From: Alistipes sp.
GTDB lineage: Bacteria > Bacteroidota > Bacteroidia > Bacteroidales > Rikenellaceae
NCBI GenBank assembly: GCA_017380275.1
Contig: JAFOEH010000329.1
Coordinates: forward strand, 1-11,719
Reading direction: 5' to 3'
Length of the DNA stretch: 11,719 bases
A program made the translations under genes and the position numbers. Positions 7,233-11,719 of the stretch are shown here, in pieces (the first letter of the stretch is position 1; each line of letters begins with the position of its first letter). The notes beneath the pieces were generated by a model, which had not been told where the DNA came from, did no database searches, and was given only the letters and a program-made list of their open reading frames with translations.

Positions 7233-7810
7233 TGAAGAAAGATATTATTTTGGCAGGTGTGGGAGGACAAGGCATCCTCACCATCGCAACAATCATAGGC
7301 GATGCAGCCGCAACGGCAGGCCTCTGTCTAAAACAGGCCGAGGTACACGGTATGAGCCAGCGCGGAGGCGACGTGCAGTCGAATCTGCGACTCTCCACTG
7401 AGGAGATTCACTCCGACCTGATTCGTCAGGGAGCGGCCGATCTGATCATCTCGATGGAGCCGATGGAGGCTCTGCGCTATGTGGATGCGCTGAACAAGAA
7501 GGGTTGGATCGTAACATCGTCGCACCCCTACAAGAATATACCCAACTACCCCGACGAGGAGGCTTTGATGGCTGAATTGAAGGCGTTGCCACACACGGCC
7601 GCGCTGCCAATTGAGGATCTGGCGCGAGAGGATGGAGTGCCCAAATGTGCAAACGTATTGCTGCTGGGTATGGCGGCGAAGTATATCGAGATTCTCTCGG
7701 CAGAGCAGTTGCGCGAAAGTGTGGCGCGTGTCTTTGCATCGAAGGGAGAGAAGATTGTGGAGATGAATTGCCGAGCGTTTGATCTTGGCCTTAATGCCAT
7801 CAAGGAGTAG
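7232..7810 (+). CDS. iorB: Indolepyruvate:ferredoxin oxidoreductase, beta subunit
   Basis: This 192-residue protein is the gamma-type (catalytic-domain) partner of IorA in the 2-oxoacid:ferredoxin oxidoreductase superfamily. The start MKKDIILAGVGGQGI, with the glycine-rich turn GVGGQG at 9-14, and EVHGMSQRGG at 37-46 are hallmark motifs of this subunit. Length is typical and no Fe-S motif is expected here. The ATG shares its A with the iorA stop codon, an arrangement that favours translational coupling and equal amounts of both subunits. The aminotransferase start follows after 4 bases. Confidence 0.95.
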   Translation: MKKDIILAGVGGQGILTIATIIGDAAATAGLCLKQAEVHGMSQRGGDVQSNLRLSTEEIHSDLIRQGAADLIISMEPMEALRYVDALNKKGWIVTSSHPYKNIPNYPDEEALMAELKALPHTAALPIEDLAREDGVPKCANVLLLGMAAKYIEILSAEQLRESVARVFASKGEKIVEMNCRAFDLGLNAIKE

Positions 7811-7814
7811 CGAT

Positions 7815-9128
7815 ATGAAGATTTTTAGTGAGGAGTTAGTAGCAAAGGCTGTCGAGGAGTTGCATATTGCCGATCTGAGTAGTGCTACCATTGGCGAGGT
7901 GCTGCTCGTGGCACAATACTTAGAGCAGAAGACTGGAATACCATTTATCCGTATGGATCAGGGCTCGCCCGGACTGCCCGTAAATCGCTATGGCGTGGAG
8001 GCCGAGAAGGCGGCTCTCGATCGTGGCGTTGGATCGCAGTATCCTGCGGCGGCGGGTGTTGCGGAGTTAAAATATGAGGCTTCGCGCTTTGTAAAGGCGT
8101 TTTTGGATATAGATATCTCGGCAAGAGCGTGTGTGCCTACGGTCGGAAGTGTGGCAGGATCATTCGGATCGTTCATAGCCTGCACGCAGTGTACCCCGGG
8201 CAAGAACAAAGTGCTCTTCATTGACCCCGGATTCCCGATTCAGAAGTCGCAGCTACGCGTGATCGGAGCTAAGTGGGTGGAGTTTGATATCTACAACTAT
8301 CGCGGTGAGGCGTTGCGTGGAAAGTTGGAGCAGATGATGGCCGCGGGCGATATTGCCGCCATAGTCTATTCAAACCCCAACAACCCCGCGTGGATTTGTC
8401 TTGAGGAGCAGGAGTTGAAGATAATTGGCGAATTGGCGACAAAATACGACGCCATCGTCATCGAGGATATGGCATACTTCTGTATGGATTTCCGGCGTGA
8501 TATGGGACACCCGTTCCAGCCGCCCTACCCACCTACCGTTGCGCGATATACGGATAACTACATCCTGATGCTCTCGTCGTCGAAGATTTTCAGCTACGCA
8601 GGTCAGCGAATGGCTCTGACGTGCATCAGCGATCGGCTCTTCTACCGCCACTACCCCGCTCTGGCCGAGCGATATAAGGATGCAGGAGTATTTGGCCAGA
8701 CGCTCATAGCCTCGATACTTTATATGATCACATCGGGCTGCACGGCCTCGACACAATATGCTTACGCCGAGATGTTGCGACTCTCGACCGAGGGCGAGAT
8801 AAACTTCGTGGAGGATACGCGCGAGTATTCGGTTCGTGCCGAGCGGATGAAGAGAATTTTTACCGACAACGGATTTCACATCGTCTACGACAACGATGCA
8901 ACCGAGCGCGTGGGCGACGGATTCTTCTTCACCATAGGCTACGGAGAGATGAGTGGCGGAGAGTTGCTCAAGGAGTTATTGTACTACGGCGTAAGCAGCA
9001 TTTCACTCTCGACAACGGGTAGCGAGCAACGAGGCGTAAGAGCCTGTACGTCGCGTATGCGCGAGGAGCTGTATGATGTGATGCAGGAGCGAATGAAGGC
9101 CTTCAGAGAGGATCATCCGCTGCAATAG
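7815..9128 (+). CDS. PLP-dependent class I/II aminotransferase, probably acting on aromatic 2-oxoacids
   Basis: The protein is 437 residues from the Met at 7815. An upstream Met at 7779 lies inside iorB and adds 12 residues that do not look like family sequence. Fold type I features are clear: SNPNNP at 186-191, Asp218 and Tyr221 in IEDMAY for the pyridine ring, the Schiff-base Lys257 in SSSKIFSYAGQR, with Arg265 as probable phosphate contact, and a C-terminal Arg-rich segment (QRGVRACTSRM) likely holding the carboxylate-binding Arg. The aromatic role comes from context: it lies 4 bases after iorB and upstream of an aryl-CoA ligase gene, so phenylpyruvate, hydroxyphenylpyruvate or indolepyruvate are the logical substrates. 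The omega-amidase in the same operon makes glutamine a plausible amino donor. Exact specificity is inferred. Confidence 0.9.
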   Translation: MKIFSEELVAKAVEELHIADLSSATIGEVLLVAQYLEQKTGIPFIRMDQGSPGLPVNRYGVEAEKAALDRGVGSQYPAAAGVAELKYEASRFVKAFLDIDISARACVPTVGSVAGSFGSFIACTQCTPGKNKVLFIDPGFPIQKSQLRVIGAKWVEFDIYNYRGEALRGKLEQMMAAGDIAAIVYSNPNNPAWICLEEQELKIIGELATKYDAIVIEDMAYFCMDFRRDMGHPFQPPYPPTVARYTDNYILMLSSSKIFSYAGQRMALTCISDRLFYRHYPALAERYKDAGVFGQTLIASILYMITSGCTASTQYAYAEMLRLSTEGEINFVEDTREYSVRAERMKRIFTDNGFHIVYDNDATERVGDGFFFTIGYGEMSGGELLKELLYYGVSSISLSTTGSEQRGVRACTSRMREELYDVMQERMKAFREDHPLQ

Positions 9129-9160
9129 GAATTAGTTAGGAACGAGAAATAGAGAAGATT

Positions 9161-10462
9161 ATGATTTGGAACCCTACAAAAGAGTGTATGAGTCGAGACG
9201 AGATGCACTCACTGCAGAGCAAACGTCTGCAGAAACTTGTAACGTATGTCTATCACAACGTCCCCTTCTACCGCCACAAGATGCAGCAGATGGACGTTGC
9301 ACCCGAGGATATCAAGAGCATCGATGACATTGTGAAACTGCCATTTACGACAAAGCAGGATTTGCGCGACAACTACCCATACGGATTGCAGGCTGCACCT
9401 GCGTCGGAGATTGTGCGTGTTCACGCATCATCGGGAACCACGGGCAACCCCACCATCGTAGGCTACACACGCAAGGATCTGGCCGTTTGGTCGGAGGTGA
9501 TGGCACGTTCTCTTACGGCATATGGCATAACGCGCGACGATACGTTCTCGGTGAGCTACGGTTATGGACTCTTTACGGGAGGCTTGGGTGCGCACTACGG
9601 CGTGGAGAACCTCGGAGCAACGGTAATCCCCACATCGACGGGCAACACGGAGAAGCATATACGACTGATTCGTGATCTGAATATTTCGGGTATCGCCTGC
9701 ACACCTTCGTATGCACTCTATCTGGCTGAGTCACTCGAGAAGATGGGACTCAAGCGCGACGACATAGGACTACGCATCGGAGCCTTCGGAGCAGAACCGT
9801 GGACAGAGAATATGCGCCACGAGATTGAGGAGCGATTGGGATTGAAGGCCTACAACCTATACGGATTGAGCGAGATTATGGGCCCCGGCGTGTCGTACGA
9901 GTGTTCGGAGCAGAACGGCTCGCACATCAACGAGGATCACTTCTACCCCGAGATCATCAATCCCGAAACGGGCGAGCAGCTACCCTACGGCGAGCAGGGC
10001 GAGTTGGTATTCACGACGCTCACGAAGGAGGGTATGCCGCTGCTGCGCTACCGCACCAAGGACCTCTGCACGCTTATGGCAGATGAGTGCGCCTGCGGAC
10101 GCACATCGGTAAGGATGGGACGCATCGTGGGACGTAGCGACGATATGTTGATCATTCGCGGCATCAACGTCTTCCCCTCGCAGGTTGAGAGCGTCATCCT
10201 CGAGATGCAGGAGTTCGAGCCACAGTATATGCTCGTGGTCGATCGCGTCAAGAACCTCGACACGCTGCAGGTGCAGGTTGAGGTGCGTCGCGACTTCTTC
10301 AGCGACGATATTGGCCGTATGCTGAATATGAAGAAGCACCTGGCCGACCGTCTGAAGAGCGTTCTCTCAATCAGTGCCGACGTGAAACTTATGGAGCCGG
10401 GCAGCATCGAGCGCAGCCAGGGTAAGGGCAAGCACGTCATCGACAAACGAATCTTGAAATAA
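9161..10462 (+). CDS. Phenylacetate-CoA ligase family enzyme (aryl-acetate:CoA ligase)
   Basis: This 433-residue ANL-superfamily enzyme is PaaK-like: it activates an aryl-acetate with ATP to the adenylate and transfers it to CoA, or with IorAB could release free acid and ATP in reverse. The P-loop-like motif SSGTTGNPT is at 90-98, YGLSE at 234-238, and YRTKD at 297-301. The hinge region GRSDDMLIIRG at 325-335 runs into NVFPSQVE, as in PaaK. The C-terminal SQGKGKH at 419-425 carries the candidate adenylation lysine. Length matches short PaaK proteins. It starts 32 bases after the aminotransferase stop. No genes for aerobic phenylacetate ring cleavage are nearby, so a role with IorAB in anaerobic aryl-acetate interconversion is more likely. 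Phenyl, hydroxyphenyl and indole substrates cannot be told apart by sight. The symbol paaK is withheld because the pathway differs. Confidence 0.92.
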   Translation: MIWNPTKECMSRDEMHSLQSKRLQKLVTYVYHNVPFYRHKMQQMDVAPEDIKSIDDIVKLPFTTKQDLRDNYPYGLQAAPASEIVRVHASSGTTGNPTIVGYTRKDLAVWSEVMARSLTAYGITRDDTFSVSYGYGLFTGGLGAHYGVENLGATVIPTSTGNTEKHIRLIRDLNISGIACTPSYALYLAESLEKMGLKRDDIGLRIGAFGAEPWTENMRHEIEERLGLKAYNLYGLSEIMGPGVSYECSEQNGSHINEDHFYPEIINPETGEQLPYGEQGELVFTTLTKEGMPLLRYRTKDLCTLMADECACGRTSVRMGRIVGRSDDMLIIRGINVFPSQVESVILEMQEFEPQYMLVVDRVKNLDTLQVQVEVRRDFFSDDIGRMLNMKKHLADRLKSVLSISADVKLMEPGSIERSQGKGKHVIDKRILK

Positions 10463-10477
10463 CAAAAAACAAAAGAT

Positions 10478-10888
10478 ATGACAATCAAGCAACTATCAGT
10501 GTTCCTTGAGAACAAGACCGGCCGCATCAACGACCTTACGCGCATCCTCGGCCGCGAGGGGATCAATATGCACGCCTTCAGTATGGCCGAGACGCCCGAT
10601 TTCGGTATTCTGCGATTAATCGTTTCCGATGTTGAGCGCGCTGTTGAGGTGCTGCGTGAAGAGAATTTTGCGGTGATGCTCACCGATGTTGTCTGCATCA
10701 AGTGCGGCAATGAGGCGGGAGCGCTCTCGACGATCCTTGAGCGCCTGTCCGAGCGCGAAATCTTCATCGAGTATATGTACGCCTTCGCCGACGGCGCAAT
10801 GGCCAACATCGTAATCCGTCCCAACAACCTGGAGCAGTGCGTGGAGATTCTCCAGCAGTGCAACTGCGATATCCAGAATTGTTTCTAA
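10478..10888 (+). CDS. Tandem ACT-domain protein (probable amino-acid-sensing regulator)
   Basis: This 136-residue protein is made almost entirely of two ACT domains. The first, at about 1-66, begins KQLSVFLENKTGRINDLTRIL and contains GINMHAFSM. The second, at about 70-136, contains CIKCGNEAGALSTILERL and IFIEYMYAF. The N/E-K/A-x-G turn that shapes the usual amino-acid pocket is present in both. No DNA-binding or catalytic domain is attached, so it probably acts by protein contact or as a ligand-bound modulator. Stand-alone tandem ACT proteins often sit beside IorAB and PaaK-type genes in anaerobes. It lies 15 bases after the ligase gene, is last in the operon, and is followed by a terminator 20 bases later. 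An aromatic amino-acid ligand is the natural guess. Confidence 0.88.
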   Translation: MTIKQLSVFLENKTGRINDLTRILGREGINMHAFSMAETPDFGILRLIVSDVERAVEVLREENFAVMLTDVVCIKCGNEAGALSTILERLSEREIFIEYMYAFADGAMANIVIRPNNLEQCVEILQQCNCDIQNCF

Positions 10889-10908
10889 GAGAGATAAGCA
10901 CTTATAAG

Positions 10909-10937
10909 ACTGCGCTCCCTACGGGGCGCAGTTTTTT
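10909..10937 (+). terminator. Intrinsic terminator of the aromatic-metabolism operon
   Basis: The 10-base arm ACTGCGCTCC (10909-10918) pairs with GGGGCGCAGT (10923-10932), with a single T·G wobble and a CTAC loop. The run of six T begins within the stem end (10932-10937). It begins 20 bases after the ACT gene stop and fits a rho-independent terminator on the plus strand. Confidence 0.9.
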
Positions 10938-10966
10938 GTGTAAGGGGAAGCCAGAATAGAGGGACA

Positions 10967-11020
10967 AAATCGTCTTTTTGAGCTAAAAATTCTCCCCATT
11001 TACTCAGTGGGACACGATTT
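10967..11020. other. Possible structured element (three nested inverted repeats)
   Basis: An outer inverted repeat, AAATCGT at 10967-10973 with ACGATTT at 11014-11020, encloses two small hairpins. One is TTTTT/AAAAA with loop GAGCT (10975-10989). The other is CCCATT/AGTGGG with loop TACTC (10995-11011, one wobble). Together they would fold as a three-way junction. It lies between two terminators that face each other and is outside any gene. Stems are short, so chance is possible; a dispersed repeat or small structured RNA are alternatives. Confidence 0.3.
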
Positions 11021-11037
11021 AGAGGAGGGATATAAAC

Positions 11038-11076
11038 AAAAAAATCTCCGATAATCGTGTGATTATCAGAGATTTT
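11038..11076 (-). terminator. Intrinsic terminator downstream of tRNA-Lys
   Basis: GAGATTTT (11069-11076) pairs with AAAATCTC (11041-11048), and GATTATC (11061-11067) with GATAATC (11050-11056). The two stem parts are split by one mismatch and capped by a four-base loop. On the minus strand the stem runs into seven T (11044-11038). It lies a few bases past the tRNA 3' end and should end its transcript. Confidence 0.85.
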
Positions 11077-11082
11077 CTACCG

Positions 11083-11155
11083 TGATCCCGCCGGGGCTCG
11101 AACCCGGGACCCCAACATTAAAAGTGTTGTGCTCTACCGACTGAGCTACAGGATC
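11083..11155 (-). tRNA. tRNA-Lys (anticodon UUU)
   Basis: The 73-base minus-strand sequence folds as a complete cloverleaf. The acceptor GATCCTG pairs with CGGGATC (one T·G wobble) and the D arm is GCTC/GAGC. The anticodon stem CAACA/TGTTG holds the loop CTTTTAA with anticodon TTT, giving lysine. The variable loop is GGGTC, and the T arm CCGGG/CCCGG holds TTCGAGC. The discriminator base is A. The 3' CCA is not encoded, so it would be added by the CCA-adding enzyme. The gene has its own promoter upstream and a terminator downstream. Confidence 0.97.
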
Positions 11156-11194
11156 AACGCTCACCAATGGGCACGCGGCCCGATTTTGGTGGTG

Positions 11195-11226
11195 CAAATG
11201 TAGGGATAATTTTTTGTTTCAGCAAA
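11195..11226 (-). promoter_or_regulatory. Bacteroidota-type promoter for tRNA-Lys
   Basis: On the minus strand, TTTG at 11226-11223 is followed after 20 bases by TACATTTG at 11202-11195. This matches the Bacteroidota primary-sigma pattern TTTG / TAnnTTTG at a normal distance. Transcription would begin near 11190, about 35 bases before the mature tRNA 5' end. It is the best promoter match in the window. Confidence 0.75.
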
Positions 11227-11286
11227 TTTTTGCCTAACATACTATAAAATAACGACTCTTTTGGCAAACAGCCCCAAGACCCGTGC

Positions 11287-11719
11287 CTACTTCAGCAGAT
11301 GGAAACTCAGGCGTGAGGGGTGCAATGTATCGTGGTAGAGGCGGATGTCGCAGGGGATGAAATCTTCCTGCGAGGCGTTATAGATGTCGATGAATTGCTG
11401 CGGGTTGCGGTCGAACAGAGGAAACCACGAGCTCTGCACCTGCACCTTGATGCGGTGGCCGGCCATAAAGGTATGGGCCACATCGGGAAGCTCGAAGCTC
11501 ACGCACTCGACCTTGCCTGGGGTGAATGGTTCGGGGGTGGAGGGATCATTACGGTAACGGCCGCGCATAATGTTGGCACGAACCATCATCTCCTGCTCCC
11601 CATTAGGACCAACGTCGATAAGTTTTACGACAAAATCGGCATCGGTGGTTGAGAGCGAAACGAAGAGTTCGGCCTCAAGCGCTCCCACAAGGCTCATATC
11701 CTCGGTAAGAACCGATGAG
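11287..11719 (-). CDS. CocE/NonD-type hydrolase, C-terminal domain (partial, runs off the window)
   Basis: Only the last roughly 143 residues are visible. The frame stays open to the window edge: codons before the Met at 11697 read SSVLTED, so that Met is not the true start. The segment matches the jelly-roll C-terminal domain of X-Pro dipeptidyl-peptidase-like hydrolases (CocE, glutaryl-7-ACA acylase and relatives). Typical features are the DADFVVKLIDVGP strand, MRGRYRN, the PEPFTPGKVECVSFELPDVAHTF-type region, and VQVQSSWFPLFDRNP. The catalytic alpha/beta-hydrolase part lies outside, so substrate (ester, amide or peptide) and signal peptide cannot be judged. The stop is 61 bases from the tRNA promoter region, in the same orientation as the tRNA gene. 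Confidence 0.88.
   Translation of the reverse strand, partial: SSVLTEDMSLVGALEAELFVSLSTTDADFVVKLIDVGPNGEQEMMVRANIMRGRYRNDPSTPEPFTPGKVECVSFELPDVAHTFMAGHRIKVQVQSSWFPLFDRNPQQFIDIYNASQEDFIPCDIRLYHDTLHPSRLSFHLLK

Noticed and set aside
11083..11155. tRNA-Lys as an integration site for a mobile element
   Set aside because: No integrase gene, no direct repeat of the tRNA 3' end and no foreign-looking cargo are seen; the tRNA has an intact promoter and terminator.

Overview
The window looks like a chromosomal segment of a Bacteroidales gut-type anaerobe, tentatively Alistipes or another Rikenellaceae member. The reasons are Bacteroidota-style promoters (TAnnTTTG, in one case with an upstream TTTG at the right distance), a Bacteroidota-type uracil-DNA glycosylase relative, indolepyruvate:ferredoxin oxidoreductase genes, and moderate GC with A/T-rich intergenic gaps. 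The genus is inferred from overall impression only. No mobile element, CRISPR array, rRNA or phage gene is visible.

Left part (1-4091, minus strand): three tightly spaced genes read leftward from a likely promoter at 4084-4091. They encode a secreted calcineurin-like metallophosphoesterase with a twin-arginine-like signal, a lipoprotein with a right-handed beta-helix fold (pectate-lyase-like architecture), and a long-chain mannitol/hexuronate dehydrogenase with all catalytic residues. This looks like a small carbohydrate-related operon of unknown substrate.

Middle (4150-4878): a uracil/hypoxanthine-DNA glycosylase family gene on the minus strand, divergent from the next operon. The shared A/T-rich gap (4738-4878) has a TAnnTTTG element for each direction.

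Right-centre (4879-10937, plus strand): a compact six-gene operon closed by a strong intrinsic terminator. Order: omega-amidase-type nitrilase, IorA, IorB, a PLP aminotransferase, a PaaK-type aryl-acetate CoA ligase, and a tandem-ACT protein. Together they can link aryl-acetates, aryl-acetyl-CoAs, aryl-pyruvates and aromatic amino acids. The omega-amidase suggests that glutamine may be the amino donor. IorA stops where the ferredoxin-like Fe-S domain of archaeal homologues would begin.

Right end (10938-11719): a possible three-way-junction element of about 54 bases, then a minus-strand tRNA-Lys(UUU) with its own promoter and long-stem terminator, then the C-terminal end of a CocE/NonD-type hydrolase that runs off the window.
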